Positions 16,477-26,106 of a stretch of DNA of 64,000 nt are shown in pieces. Origin of the DNA: Mycetocola zhujimingii (GTDB lineage: Bacteria; Actinomycetota; Actinomycetes; Actinomycetales; Microbacteriaceae); the NCBI RefSeq assembly GCF_003065425.1, contig NZ_CP026949.1, positions 2,604,001 through 2,668,000 on the forward strand, written 5' to 3'. The translations under genes and the position numbers were made by a program. The notes under the pieces are model-generated. The model saw only the letters and a program-made list of their open reading frames with translations, had not been told where the DNA came from and made no database searches. Each line of letters begins with the position of its first letter. The stretch's first letter is position 1.

Positions 16477-17934
16477 GTGGCTGATACCTCCAAAACCGAT
16501 GCACACAGCGAACGCGTTAAATGGCAGAGTTTCTGGGTCTGCGCTGGGGTTGCCTGCCTGACGATCCTCGACCTCTCGAAGGTCAACGTCGGCCTGCCGT
16601 CGATTGAAGAATCGCTCGGCGGCGGCGCGACGGAACTGCAGCTCATCGTTGCCGGCTACGCGCTCGCCTTCGGACTCGCGCTCGTGCCGTCCGGGCGACT
16701 GGGTGACCTCAAGTCGCGCCGCAACATGTTCCTGATCGGGCTCACCTCGTTCATGCTCGCGAGCCTGCTGTGCGCGCTCGCACCGAGCATCGAGATCCTC
16801 GTTCTCGGTCGCATCCTGCAGGGGGTCGCGGCAGGAATCCAGATGCCGCAGGTGCTCGGACTGATCCAGCAGCTGTTCCAGGGCGCCGAACGCGGGAGGG
16901 CGTTCGGACTGTTCGGCGCCACGATCGGCCTGTCAACGGCCTTCGGCCCGACTGTCGGCGGCCTGCTCATCGCGGTCGGTGGGTTGGAGAACGGCTGGCG
17001 ACTCCTGTTCTGGATGAACATCCCGCTCGGCCTCCTCGCCATCTGGTTCGCGTGGCGGCTGCTGCCCAAACGACAAATCCACGAGGGTGGGGCATCGAGC
17101 CTCGACGTCACGGGCATCCTGTTGCTCGGACTCGCCACCTTCAGCCTGATGTTGCCATTCGTCCTGACAACAGGCGGCCCGGATGACGACCCCCGCCGCT
17201 GGCTCTGGCTCATCGGGTTTGTGGTTGCCGGTGCCGCGTTCGTCTGGTGGGAACGCCGCTACCTCCGCATCGGCAAGTCACCGGTGGTGCACTTCGGTTT
17301 GCTTCGCCTCTCGTCGTACCGCAACGGCATCCTGATCGCGACCGCATATTTCGCCGCGATCCCCGCCATGTTCCTGATCGTCACCCTGTTCCTGCAGCAG
17401 GGCCTCGGGCTCGAGGCTGTTTTCGCGGGAATGGTCTCGATTCCGTTTGCTCTCGCGTCGGCTGTGACGTCGTGGCTCGGCGGGCGCCTCGTCAACACGC
17501 AGGGCAGGAAGATCGTCGTGATCGGCGTCGCGCTCGCGGCGACCGGCATCGGCGCCACCCTGCCGATCGTCGCCTTCACACCGGAAGAGTTGACGCCCTG
17601 GCTTCTCGCCGCTGTGCTCACCATCGCCGGAGCTGGTGGTGGTTTCGTCATCTCACCGAACCAGACGCTCACCCTCCAGGAGGTTCCCGTCACCCAGGGC
17701 GGCGTTGCCGGGTCGGTGGCGCAGGTGGGCCAGCGCGTCGGAACGGCGATCGGAGTCGCCGTCGCATCGAGCACGTTCTTCGCCACGCTGTACGCCGAGC
17801 AGGGACTCGAGACGACAGAGGCGATCTATCGGGATGCCTACGGCCGCGGAACGCTCATCATTGTCGGGTTGCTCGTGGTTGCACTCGTACTCAGCCTGCT
17901 CGACCTGCGCAAGCGCACCGTCGCGGCCGCCTGA
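16477..17934 (+). CDS. MFS transporter, DHA2 (EmrB/QacA) drug-efflux type
   Basis: A 485-residue membrane protein with about 14 hydrophobic segments. Motif A appears as SGRLGDLKSRRNMFLIG near residue 70, and LGRILQGVAAGIQMPQVLG near 110 fits the DHA2 pattern. It probably exports hydrophobic compounds by proton antiport; the substrate cannot be read from sequence. The GTG at 16477 is chosen because a -10 box lies 7 bp upstream; a GTG at 16468 would add three residues. It follows purC immediately and precedes an acetyltransferase gene by 18 bp. Confidence 0.9.
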   Translation: MADTSKTDAHSERVKWQSFWVCAGVACLTILDLSKVNVGLPSIEESLGGGATELQLIVAGYALAFGLALVPSGRLGDLKSRRNMFLIGLTSFMLASLLCALAPSIEILVLGRILQGVAAGIQMPQVLGLIQQLFQGAERGRAFGLFGATIGLSTAFGPTVGGLLIAVGGLENGWRLLFWMNIPLGLLAIWFAWRLLPKRQIHEGGASSLDVTGILLLGLATFSLMLPFVLTTGGPDDDPRRWLWLIGFVVAGAAFVWWERRYLRIGKSPVVHFGLLRLSSYRNGILIATAYFAAIPAMFLIVTLFLQQGLGLEAVFAGMVSIPFALASAVTSWLGGRLVNTQGRKIVVIGVALAATGIGATLPIVAFTPEELTPWLLAAVLTIAGAGGGFVISPNQTLTLQEVPVTQGGVAGSVAQVGQRVGTAIGVAVASSTFFATLYAEQGLETTEAIYRDAYGRGTLIIVGLLVVALVLSLLDLRKRTVAAA

Positions 17935-17952
17935 GTACGTCGGAGGCGGCCC

Positions 17953-18453
17953 ATGCAGCACGACGAGCCCGTTCTCGCCATTGAACGGCGCGAGTACTCG
18001 CACCCCGATGTTCGCCGACTCATCGGACAGCTTCAGGACCTGTACGTCAGCATCTATGGCGGATCCGACGAGAGCCCCATCGACGATGCTGACTTCCAGC
18101 CGCCGCGCGGAGTCTTCGCCGTGGGCTATATCGATGACGAACCGGTCGCGATGGGCGCCTGGCGCAGCGTCGAAAGCGCCGGCGGCAGTGGCAGAGGCAG
18201 AGGAGAACTCAAACGGATGTTCGTCGACGAGCGTTATCGGGGCCGCAGCTACTCCCGCGCCATCCTGTCCTGGCTCGAGAACTCGGCTCGTGAGCACGGG
18301 GTGACGTTCATGATCCTCGAAACCAACCTCAACCATCCGACGGCAATCGCGCTGTACCGCTCGGCCGGATACCGCGACATCCCGAACTACGGCCACTATG
18401 CCGACAACCCGAGAACCGTGTCGCTCGGCCGGGAGCTTCTGCCGGCATCCTGA
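17953..18453 (+). CDS. GNAT family N-acetyltransferase
   Basis: A 166-residue GNAT protein. The acetyl-CoA binding motif A is MFVDERYRGRSYSRAIL near residue 95, followed by ILETNLNHPTAIALYRSAGY, the usual C-terminal motif B region. The substrate is unknown. It lies 18 bp downstream of the MFS gene and is likely cotranscribed. Confidence 0.9.
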   Translation: MQHDEPVLAIERREYSHPDVRRLIGQLQDLYVSIYGGSDESPIDDADFQPPRGVFAVGYIDDEPVAMGAWRSVESAGGSGRGRGELKRMFVDERYRGRSYSRAILSWLENSAREHGVTFMILETNLNHPTAIALYRSAGYRDIPNYGHYADNPRTVSLGRELLPAS

Positions 18454-18495
18454 GGTTTGCGGAATGTTGTCGCTACAACTATCGTTACACTCATC

Positions 18496-19386
18496 ATGAA
18501 CGCGCTCACCACCCCAGACAAGCTCGCCGCCGACACCGCGATGGGCCCCGTCACCCTGCTGGTTGCCGACCTCGATGCAATGACGACGTACTACACGGAT
18601 GCCGTTCCCCTGCGGATCCTGTCGGCCACCGACCGAACGGTGACGCTCGGTCGAGGCGGAGTGCCGACGGTCATTCTCGAGCACGCTCCGGAACTCACCC
18701 ACGCCGCGGCGGGCTCGGCCGGACTGTTTCACACGGCGATCCTCTTCGAGTCGAAAGCGGCGCTCGCAGCCGCACTGTATTCGGTCGCGCGCAAGGCGCC
18801 CGGAACCTTCACCGGAAGCGCCGACCACCTCGTGAGCATCGCCTTCTACTTCACGGACCCTGAGTGCAATGGCGTCGAACTGTACTGGGACCGCGACCGC
18901 ACCGAGTGGAGCTGGGTGCACGGTTCCGTTGAGATGGCGACGCTCTACGTCGACCCGAACGAGTTCCTCTCCGAGCACCTCACGATCGAGGGACAGTCGA
19001 CACCGGGCGACGAGTCGGTTTTCGGCCGCACCCAGGTCGGCCACGTCCACCTCTCCGTCGGCGACGTCGCCACGGCACGCCAGTTCTACGTCGACACCCT
19101 GGGCTTCGACGCAACGACGTCGCTCGGAAACCAGGCGCTCTTCGTCTCCGCGGGCGGGTACCACCACCACATGGCCATGAACGTCTGGAATTCCCGAGGC
19201 GCCGGCCCGCGGATGCCGGCACTCGGCCTTGGCCGCATCGACATCCGGGTACCGGAGGCGGATTCGCTCGGCGAACTCACCGAGCGGCTCACGCACCACA
19301 AGGTTCAGGTGCGCGACGACGGCAGGACCGTGAGCTTTGACGACCCGTGGGCGAACCTCATCCGGGTCGAGATCTCCGCTTCCTGA
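18496..19386 (+). CDS. VOC-family (glyoxalase/ring-cleavage dioxygenase-like) protein
   Basis: A 296-residue protein of the vicinal oxygen chelate superfamily, similar in layout to CatE-type catechol-2,3-dioxygenases. It contains two VOC modules. Probable metal ligands are His in GLFHTAILFE, Glu in NGVELYWDRDR and His in VGHVHLSVGD. The ATG at 18496 (MNALTTPDK) begins the conserved region. TACACT and TATCGT -10-like boxes lie 4-15 bp upstream. The actual substrate is not known. Confidence 0.85.
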   Translation: MNALTTPDKLAADTAMGPVTLLVADLDAMTTYYTDAVPLRILSATDRTVTLGRGGVPTVILEHAPELTHAAAGSAGLFHTAILFESKAALAAALYSVARKAPGTFTGSADHLVSIAFYFTDPECNGVELYWDRDRTEWSWVHGSVEMATLYVDPNEFLSEHLTIEGQSTPGDESVFGRTQVGHVHLSVGDVATARQFYVDTLGFDATTSLGNQALFVSAGGYHHHMAMNVWNSRGAGPRMPALGLGRIDIRVPEADSLGELTERLTHHKVQVRDDGRTVSFDDPWANLIRVEISAS

Positions 19387-19477
19387 GCGGGCCTGCCAGA
19401 ACCCTTTCCGGGTCGCAAGGCCCGGGTGTCCGGCCACGGAAGTTGATAGCCTCGTGCGACTGAGCAAGGGGAAATTA

Positions 19478-20698
19478 ATGCCACTCGATCCGTACTTCCA
19501 GAAGCTGTACCTGGAGCGCCGCCGCGACATGGTCGCCGAAATGCGCGGCATCGTCACTGGCTTCGTCACGAGCGCTCTGTCAAAGGTGGTCCCCTGGCGA
19601 CGGTTCGCCGCGTTCAGGGCCCTGCGTGAGTCGCCGGCCGGAACCGTCGGCACGAAAGCCGCCGGGACCGCGGTCGCCGGCCGGGAGGCATCCCACGACA
19701 AAACGACCGCGGCAGCGAAATCGGTCTCCCGCGCCCCGAAGCCCGCCCTCTCGCCCGCGGAGGTCGCTAAACGGAAGACACCGGCGTGGAAGCGCCGGAA
19801 TGCCCAGAAGTGGGACACCAAACTCTTCGGACGGGTCGGGATCGAGCCCCCGGAGGTCGACATCACCGATTATCTGGTCGATGTCACCGGTTTCCCGACG
19901 GTTCGAGTTCGGGTCTACCGTCCCCTCGGAACGTCGCCGACGGATGGACCAGCCCTCCCCGCCGTGCTCGCGTTTTTCGGCGGATCGTTCCAACTCGGCA
20001 GCGTAGAGGACACGAGCGTCGACGCGGCGTTCCGCTCACGGACCGCCGATGCCGGCGTCATCCACGTCGCCGTCGACTACGCGCTCGCGCCGGAACATCG
20101 CTATCCGACGCAGGTCGAACAGGGGTACGCGGCTCTTCGCTGGCTGATCGAGAAAGCCGAGGAACTCGGCATCGACCCCGAGCGGCTCGCCCTCAACGGC
20201 ACCTCGTCCGGGGGAAACATCGCGGCGAGCGTCGCCCTGCTCAACCGCGACAGGCTCGGACACCCCCTCAGGCTTCAGGTACTCGAGGTACCGGTGACCG
20301 ACCTCACCGGCAAGAGCATCGACATGGCTCCGATCCGGGAGATGCGCATCCCGAGCTTCCTGGCCAGGCGTGAGCTTGTCCAGGTCGCCGAGGCCTACCT
20401 CGGTGACCGGTCGCGGGCAAGCGAGCCGTACGCCTCACCCGCGCGAGCGCTGACCCACCGAGGCCTTCCGCCCGCGGTCATCCTCACGGCCGAGTACGAC
20501 GCACTCCGCCTCGACGGCGAAGGCTACGCGATGATCCTGCGCGCGTCGGGCGTCGCCGCGAGCGCGGTTCGCTATTTGGGCGCCACGCACGAGGCAGCGA
20601 TGTACCGCAAGGTCGTTCCCCTCGCCCGCCGGTGGCACACCGATGTCGTCACAGCGCTTCGGACCCTGCACGATCCCGTCGATTCGCCCGCGCTCTGA
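19478..20698 (+). CDS. Alpha/beta hydrolase of the hormone-sensitive-lipase type with altered oxyanion motif
   Basis: From the ATG at 19478, with AAGGGGA 6 bp upstream, the protein has 406 residues. The first 120 are basic and Ala/Lys-rich and are not part of the usual fold. The catalytic region has the nucleophile elbow GTSSGGN near residue 247, acid AEYDAL near 338 and histidine GATHEAA near 369. The HGGGF oxyanion motif of this family is replaced by FFGGSFQLG near 165. A carboxylesterase role is likely, substrate unknown. Convergent with the NarL regulator. Confidence 0.87.
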   Translation: MPLDPYFQKLYLERRRDMVAEMRGIVTGFVTSALSKVVPWRRFAAFRALRESPAGTVGTKAAGTAVAGREASHDKTTAAAKSVSRAPKPALSPAEVAKRKTPAWKRRNAQKWDTKLFGRVGIEPPEVDITDYLVDVTGFPTVRVRVYRPLGTSPTDGPALPAVLAFFGGSFQLGSVEDTSVDAAFRSRTADAGVIHVAVDYALAPEHRYPTQVEQGYAALRWLIEKAEELGIDPERLALNGTSSGGNIAASVALLNRDRLGHPLRLQVLEVPVTDLTGKSIDMAPIREMRIPSFLARRELVQVAEAYLGDRSRASEPYASPARALTHRGLPPAVILTAEYDALRLDGEGYAMILRASGVAASAVRYLGATHEAAMYRKVVPLARRWHTDVVTALRTLHDPVDSPAL

Positions 20699-20730
20699 GC
20701 ACAGCGCGACCGTAAACTCCGAGCAGCAGC

Positions 20731-21354
20731 TCAGCCCAAACGGATCGCTCCGCGTTCCCGGGCGGATGCCACGGCTGCGGTTCGGGACGAGACCTGCAGC
20801 TTGGTGAAAATGTGCACGAGGTGGCTCTTCACCGTTGCCTCTGAGAGGAAGAGCCGCCTGGCAATCTCGCGGTTGGACATGCCGTCGGCAACGAGGGTGA
20901 GCACCTCGGTTTCGCGTGCACTCAGCGCATCGTCCGGAGCATTCTGGCGGGCTTCGAGCCGACCGGCGACGGTGGGAGCGAGGGCGCTCTCACCACGCGC
21001 TGCTGCACGCACCGCGGCAATGAGTTCCTCGGGCGGCGCGTCCTTGAGCAGGTAGCCGGCGGCTCCCGCTTCGACGGCACCGAGGATGTCGGCATCCGTG
21101 TCGTAATTGGTGAGAACGAGAACGTGCGGAGCCCCAGGACGTTCGCGGATGCGCCTCGTCGCGTCAGCGCCCTGCATACCGCCGCCGAACTGCAGGTCCA
21201 TGAGCACGATGTCGACGCCGGCGTAACTGCGCGCGACCGCCTCCTCGCCGGATGCCGCCTCACCGACAACAATCAGGTCGGGCTCGGTCGCGAAGAGGGC
21301 ACCGAGACCGGCGCGCACAACGGGATGATCGTCGGCAATGAGGAGGCGGATCAT
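20731..21354 (-). CDS. NarL/FixJ-type response regulator
   Basis: A 207-residue regulator: receiver domain with the acidic pocket (IADDHPVV), phospho-acceptor Asp in DIVLMDLQF and conserved Lys in YLLKDAP, then a LuxR-type HTH (LSARETEVLTLVADGMSNRE, LFLSEATVKSHLVHIFTKL). Its ATG overlaps the stop codon of the histidine kinase gene (ATGA), so the two are translated together. The target genes are not visible. Confidence 0.95.
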   Translation of the reverse strand: MIRLLIADDHPVVRAGLGALFATEPDLIVVGEAASGEEAVARSYAGVDIVLMDLQFGGGMQGADATRRIRERPGAPHVLVLTNYDTDADILGAVEAGAAGYLLKDAPPEELIAAVRAAARGESALAPTVAGRLEARQNAPDDALSARETEVLTLVADGMSNREIARRLFLSEATVKSHLVHIFTKLQVSSRTAAVASARERGAIRLG

Positions 21355-22601
21355 GTGCTGACCTTCGGCTGCGACTCGGACGGGATGGCGGAACTGGACT
21401 GCAGGATAGGCAGGGTCACGGCGAGCGCTGTTCCCTCCCCCGGCCTCGATTCGATACTCAGCACCCCGCCGAGGGCGTCGACGCGCTGACGGATGGCGGT
21501 GAGTCCGAACGAACCGTCGTCTGCGGCTGCGGACGCCGCGAGCTCGGGGTCGAATCCCCGGCCGTCATCGACGACATCGAGGGAAACGCCGTCGGACTGG
21601 TAGGTGAGGGTGAGGTCGGCGCGGGTCGCCCGAGCGTGCCGCGCCACGTTTGCGATGGCCCCCTGGGCGATCCGGAGCAGGGTGGCGTCGACGGTCATCG
21701 GAAGGGGAACAGCGTCTCCCTCAACGGAGAAGTTCACCGCTGTGCCTGCCCCGCCGGCACGGAGAGTCTGCTCGGTGGATGCTGCCAGTCGCTTGAGCGC
21801 GGCGGGAAGCGTCCTGTCGTCGAGCGCTGGCGGCGTCAGCTCGCGGATGATCCGCCGGGTGTCGACGAGGGAGTCCGCCGCGGTCTCACGAGCCAGCCGG
21901 AGTTGCTTGAGACCGGGCCGTTCCGCGTCGAGGCGTTCGGCCGCGTGCAGGAGCAATTGAATGCTCGACAGCGATTGCGCCACCGTGTCGTGGATCTCGC
22001 GCGCCAGCCGTTCGCGCTCGGCGAGCATCCCCGCCGAGCGCTCGGCAATGGCGAGCTCACCGCGGGTCTCAAGCAGTTCGGTGATGAGCTGCTGGCGTTC
22101 CTCGGCCTCGCGATAGAGCGCGCGGTAGCCGAATCCGATGGTGAGGGCGACGCCGGCACCGATGAGCGGGCCGATAACGCCGCCGATCGAGAGCCCCGAA
22201 TCCAGGCCGAGGGCGAGGATGGTGACCCCCGTCGTCGCCGCGACCACGGTTACCGCCACCTTCGGTGGAAGTACCTGCAGGTAGAGGAAGAACAGCGGGA
22301 AGACGATAAATGCGGCATCCGGCGTGACGGAAAGAAGCGCGGCCCAGACGCCGGTGAGCAGGGTGACCCACAGCACCGGGACCCAGCGGGACGATGCCAC
22401 GAACTCCGGTTTGAGGTGGGCGACGAGCGCACCGCCGAGGTAGGTCGCGAGCATGAGCACCGCGAGACCGTGGATGAGCCCGGTCATGGGCGACTCGGCG
22501 ATCACCGACCGAACGATGACGACGACGATGAGCGCGATCAGCAGCGAATGCAGCGACCAGCGCAATACGGCGAACACCGGGGTGAGGGCGGAGTGATTCA
22601 T
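21351..22601 (-). CDS. Sensor histidine kinase of the NarL/DesK type
   Basis: From the ATG at 22601 the protein has 416 residues. The first 160 residues contain five or six membrane helices without a large extracellular loop, so it probably senses a membrane signal. The dimerisation box LAREIHDTVAQSLSSIQLLL holds the phospho-histidine. The ATPase domain has QGAIANVARHARA (N box) and VVDDGRGFDP (G box). A GAAAGAGAG ribosome binding site lies upstream. Divergent from purS. Confidence 0.94.
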   Translation of the reverse strand: MNHSALTPVFAVLRWSLHSLLIALIVVVIVRSVIAESPMTGLIHGLAVLMLATYLGGALVAHLKPEFVASSRWVPVLWVTLLTGVWAALLSVTPDAAFIVFPLFFLYLQVLPPKVAVTVVAATTGVTILALGLDSGLSIGGVIGPLIGAGVALTIGFGYRALYREAEERQQLITELLETRGELAIAERSAGMLAERERLAREIHDTVAQSLSSIQLLLHAAERLDAERPGLKQLRLARETAADSLVDTRRIIRELTPPALDDRTLPAALKRLAASTEQTLRAGGAGTAVNFSVEGDAVPLPMTVDATLLRIAQGAIANVARHARATRADLTLTYQSDGVSLDVVDDGRGFDPELAASAAADDGSFGLTAIRQRVDALGGVLSIESRPGEGTALAVTLPILQSSSAIPSESQPKVST

Positions 22602-22714
22602 CGTCTCTCTTTCGTTCGAAATCCTACTTCGGCCACCTGTTAAGGGCATCATTCGAAAGTTCGAGGTGCCGATAGGATGAAAGCTCGCCCACCTCTGACA
22701 GCGGGGAGACATCC

Positions 22715-22969
22715 GTGCCCACAATCGTCGTTGACGTCATGCCGAAGGCCGAACTGCTTGATCCGCAAGGCAAGGCAGTCGCAGGAGCGCTCGCCCGACT
22801 CGGCAAGACCGAGTTCAGCGGAGTTCGCATCGGCAAGCGATTCGAGCTCACCGTCGATGGTCCGGTGACGGATGCCGTCCGCGCGGACGTCGAGAAGATC
22901 GCTGACGAAATCCTCTCAAACGGGGTCATCGAAGACGTCGTCGCCATCACATACCCCGAGGCGGAGTAA
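22715..22969 (+). CDS. purS: FGAM synthase subunit PurS
   Basis: The 84-residue subunit bridges PurQ and PurL in the formylglycinamidine ribonucleotide synthase complex. Family features are [14 protein letters not shown] near residue 9 and [10 protein letters not shown] near 36. GTG start at 22715 with GGGGAGA upstream. purQ starts 2 bp after its stop codon. Confidence 0.96.
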   Translation: MPTIVVDVMPKAELLDPQGKAVAGALARLGKTEFSGVRIGKRFELTVDGPVTDAVRADVEKIADEILSNGVIEDVVAITYPEAE

Positions 22970-22971
22970 CC

Positions 22972-23667
22972 GTGCGCATCGGCGTCATCACCTTTCCCGG
23001 GTCGCTCGACGAGCGTGACGCTCAGCGCGCGATCCGCATCGCCGGCGCTGAGCCTGTAGCGCTCTGGCACGGCGAACACGACCTTCACGGCGTCGATGCC
23101 CTCGTTCTTCCCGGCGGATTCAGCTACGGGGATTACCTGCGCGCCGGAGCGATCGCATCCGTCTCTCCGATCATGGCCGAGGTCATCGACGCGGCGAACT
23201 CAGGAATGCCCGTGCTCGGAATCTGCAACGGATTCCAGATGCTCACCGAAGCTCACCTCCTGCCCGGCGGACTCATCCGCAACGATCACGGTCTGTTCAT
23301 CCGCCGCGACCAGGCACTCCGCGTGGAGAACACCGACACCGCGTGGTCCACGGGTTTTGAGCTGAACGACGAGATCGTCATCCCGCTGAAGAACGGCGAA
23401 GGCGGATTCATCGCCTCCGAAGACGAACTCGATCGACTCGAGGGCGAAGGACGCGTCGTCTTCCGCTACCTCGGCGTCAACCCGAACGGTTCGCTGCGCG
23501 ACATCGCTGGCATCACCAACGAGCGCGGCAACGTCGTCGGCCTCATGCCGCACCCCGAGCACGCCGTTGAGCCCGGCTTCGGTCCTGACATGACGGATGC
23601 CATGCGGTCCGGCGTCGACGGACTCACCCTGTTCACGAGCGCGATCCAGGCGCTGCAGGCGGTCTGA
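22972..23667 (+). CDS. purQ: FGAM synthase glutaminase subunit PurQ
   Basis: A 231-residue class I glutamine amidotransferase that feeds ammonia to PurL. The nucleophile lies in [10 protein letters not shown] near residue 84 and the His/Glu pair in [10 protein letters not shown] near 195. GTG start at 22972. A strong terminator follows, separating purSQ from purL, which lies 3.2 kb downstream behind three unrelated units. Confidence 0.97.
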   Translation: MRIGVITFPGSLDERDAQRAIRIAGAEPVALWHGEHDLHGVDALVLPGGFSYGDYLRAGAIASVSPIMAEVIDAANSGMPVLGICNGFQMLTEAHLLPGGLIRNDHGLFIRRDQALRVENTDTAWSTGFELNDEIVIPLKNGEGGFIASEDELDRLEGEGRVVFRYLGVNPNGSLRDIAGITNERGNVVGLMPHPEHAVEPGFGPDMTDAMRSGVDGLTLFTSAIQALQAV

Positions 23668-23691
23668 CCCCGCCACATCCCTACCAAAAAC

Positions 23692-23733
23692 GGCTCCCTG
23701 CCGCGGATTTTTCCGCGGCAGGGAGCCTTTTTT
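23692..23733. terminator. Strong intrinsic terminator behind purQ
   Basis: GGCTCCCTGCCGCGGA (23692-23707), TTTT loop, TCCGCGGCAGGGAGCC (23712-23727): a perfect 16-bp stem followed by TTTTTT and preceded by AAAAA. It can serve both purQ and the convergent GyrI-like gene. Confidence 0.93.
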
Positions 23734-23747
23734 GGTTGATCGGGACG

Positions 23748-24236
23748 CTACGCGCGCACCACCGGCTGCTGCAGCTCGGTCACCCACTCCTCCTGCGGCA
23801 GTGGCTCAGACACCAGGTACACCTCGCGGCACATCCCCACCGGCGTGTAGCCGTTCGCCTCGATCCAGCCGAACAGTGCTTCCCAGACGTCACCGATGGT
23901 TGCCATCACCCCGTGATGGACCCAGGTGACGGCGAGATCCGTACCCGGAACTTCGGTGACCGTGTACCCCGGCGCGGATACCGTGGCGGCGGGAACCGGG
24001 AACGCCGCGTACGCACGCGCGCCGGCTCCGTCGGTGTCAGGGTCGAGCTCCTCGTACATCGCGAGGGCTTCTTCGCCCGGCGTCACCCCGGCGGACGTGA
24101 GGTCGTCGAACAGCCTGTCGAACAACGGCCCGATCACCGGGCTCATGTTCTCGGGCCCGAGACCGGGCGCCGTCGCACTGACCTGGGCAACGACCTGGGG
24201 TGGCAGCGGCTTGAGTTCTGGAGACAGGACGGTCAT
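23748..24236 (-). CDS. GyrI-like / effector-binding-domain protein
   Basis: A 162-residue protein with the small-molecule-binding (SHS2/GyrI-like) fold and no HTH: GPLFDRLFDDLTSAG near residue 38 and the C-terminal WEALFGWIEANGYTPVGMCREVYL. This is the pattern of stand-alone AraC effector-binding domains. It may bind a drug or metabolite; the role is not known. It stands alone between the purSQ terminator and an ABC transporter pair. Confidence 0.85.
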   Translation of the reverse strand: MTVLSPELKPLPPQVVAQVSATAPGLGPENMSPVIGPLFDRLFDDLTSAGVTPGEEALAMYEELDPDTDGAGARAYAAFPVPAATVSAPGYTVTEVPGTDLAVTWVHHGVMATIGDVWEALFGWIEANGYTPVGMCREVYLVSEPLPQEEWVTELQQPVVRA

Positions 24237-24330
24237 GATCGGCTCTCTTCCGATAGCGAACGTTTGCCCCGATCATCCGCTTCGCCCCTCAGAGGGTCAA
24301 GGGGGCGACCGCCGGGTTCTGCCCGGCTCG

Positions 24331-25146
24331 CTAGGTAACGTCCCGCTTCCACGACACGAAATACCCAACGATCGTGAGCACGAGCGCGAGGGCGGCGAGG
24401 AGCAGCCCGCCCTGCCACCACTCGAGGGCCTCCCCCGTCACCCCCATGTTGAAGAAGCTCGGCGCACCCACGAGGGCATCGCTCGCCGCCCCCGGGAGGA
24501 ACTTGCCGACAGCCGCTGCCCAGTCCGCGAACATGACGATCGCTCGGAGGGTCGGTTCGACCAGCTGGGTGAATACGAGAATGACGACGATCGCGGCCAG
24601 CTGGTTGGGGATGAGCGCGCCGAGACCGACCCCGATAACCGCCCACAGGCCGAGGGCGAGCACGCCGCGAGCCATGAGTGCCCAGGTGTCGCTGTCGCCC
24701 AACTGGGTTTCCATGCCGAACAGCGCGAGGGTCGCAGCCCCTGCGCCGACGGACGCCAGCACGCCGATCACGCCGTAGACCAGACCGAAGATCAGCAGAG
24801 CGACAGTCTTCGCGCCGAGCACGATGCCGCGCTTGGGCGTCGCGAGGAACGTGGGGGTGAGCATCTGGTGCCGATACTCACCGGTGACGGCGAGCGCCCC
24901 GAGCAGCACCGGGAAGACGTAGCCGAACGTCGAGACCGAACCGTAGAGCATCGGTGCGAGCACATCGGTCGGTGGCGCCGCGGCTGACTCGACTCCCGCC
25001 GCACGGGAGACGAACCCGAACACGACGCCGAGTCCGCCTGAGACGGTACCGATGTAGAGGAACAGGATAATGGCGAGGATCCACCAGATCCGGGTGGTGA
25101 GCAGCTTGGTGATCTCGGAGCGGAGTGCCGGCATGAACATGTTCAC
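24331..25146 (-). CDS. ABC-2 type transporter permease
   Basis: A 271-residue permease with six hydrophobic segments; the MPALRSEITKLLTTRIWW start is typical of ABC-2 permeases. GTG at 25146 overlaps the stop codon of the ATPase gene by 4 bp (GTGA). With the upstream ATPase it forms an exporter of unknown substrate. Confidence 0.9.
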   Translation of the reverse strand: MNMFMPALRSEITKLLTTRIWWILAIILFLYIGTVSGGLGVVFGFVSRAAGVESAAAPPTDVLAPMLYGSVSTFGYVFPVLLGALAVTGEYRHQMLTPTFLATPKRGIVLGAKTVALLIFGLVYGVIGVLASVGAGAATLALFGMETQLGDSDTWALMARGVLALGLWAVIGVGLGALIPNQLAAIVVILVFTQLVEPTLRAIVMFADWAAAVGKFLPGAASDALVGAPSFFNMGVTGEALEWWQGGLLLAALALVLTIVGYFVSWKRDVT

Positions 25147-26048
25147 AGCGATCCCCCCTCTCCGACAAGCGCGAGGAATGAATCCTCGAGTCCCGACTTC
25201 TGTCGATGCAGCGAACTCACCTCCACTCCGGCGAGGTAAGCAATATGCCCGACCTCACCGGGTTCGAGGCCGGAAACGAGCACACCGGCCCGTGCGATTT
25301 CGAACGTGGCGGATGCCGCGGCGAGCGCCGCCGTCAGGGCATCCCGGTTCGGAGAATCAACGATCACCTTCGTCGCCGCTCCTTCGATCTCGAGACTGGA
25401 CAGTGGACCACGGTGAACAAGAGCACCCTTGGCGATGATGACGACCTCGTCGACCGACTGCTGCACCTCGCTGAGCAGGTGCGACGACACGAGGACCGTG
25501 CGCCCCTCGGCGGCGAGGGTGCGAAGGAATCCGCGGATCCACTTGATGCCCTCGGGGTCGAGGCCGTTGATCGGCTCATCGAGAACGAGAACGCCCGGGT
25601 CACCGAGGAGCGCGAACGCCAGTCCGAGCCGTTGCCGCATTCCGAGCGAGTATCCGCCGACCCTGCGCGTCGCATATTCCGCGAGGCCGACGGTCTCGAG
25701 CACGATGTCGACGCGCTCCGGCGCGATCCGGCCGGCCTGCGCGTACACCCGCAGGTGGTCACGTGCTGACCGCCCCGGGTGGAAGCTCGCTGCCTCAAGT
25801 GCCGCACCAACGGTGGTCAGCGGTGAGGGAAGATCCGGGTACCGGACCCCGCCGATCGTCGCGGAGCCGGATGTCGGAGCAACGAGACCGAGCAGCATCC
25901 GGAGTGACGTCGTCTTGCCTGCGCCGTTTGGCCCGAGGAAGCCGGTGACCCGGCCGGGCTCGACGGTGAAGGTCAGGTCGGAAACAGCTGCGACAGGTCC
26001 GAACCTCTTGGTGAGGCCGGCGAATTCGATGGGGACTCCCGTTGGCAT
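25143..26048 (-). CDS. ABC transporter ATPase (ABC-2 exporter type)
   Basis: A 301-residue ATPase with Walker A GPNGAGKTT near residue 39, the signature GYSLGMRQRLGLA and Walker B VLVLDEPINGLDP. The C-terminal 80 residues form the usual short regulatory extension of exporter ATPases. The ribosome binding site AGGAGCAG lies upstream of the ATG at 26048. It is translationally coupled to the permease. Palindromes upstream (26107-26138) may be its operator. Confidence 0.94.
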   Translation of the reverse strand: MPTGVPIEFAGLTKRFGPVAAVSDLTFTVEPGRVTGFLGPNGAGKTTSLRMLLGLVAPTSGSATIGGVRYPDLPSPLTTVGAALEAASFHPGRSARDHLRVYAQAGRIAPERVDIVLETVGLAEYATRRVGGYSLGMRQRLGLAFALLGDPGVLVLDEPINGLDPEGIKWIRGFLRTLAAEGRTVLVSSHLLSEVQQSVDEVVIIAKGALVHRGPLSSLEIEGAATKVIVDSPNRDALTAALAAASATFEIARAGVLVSGLEPGEVGHIAYLAGVEVSSLHRQKSGLEDSFLALVGEGGSL

Positions 26049-26106
26049 TCTGCTCCTGAAGTAGATGGGCGGGGGTACATCCCTACTCTGGCAGTTGCGC
26101 GCCAGC

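Noticed and set aside
17653-19866. Long 737-residue minus-strand open frame
   Set aside because: It lies opposite the MFS, acetyltransferase and VOC genes, has no recognisable domain and reflects the high GC content of codon third positions.
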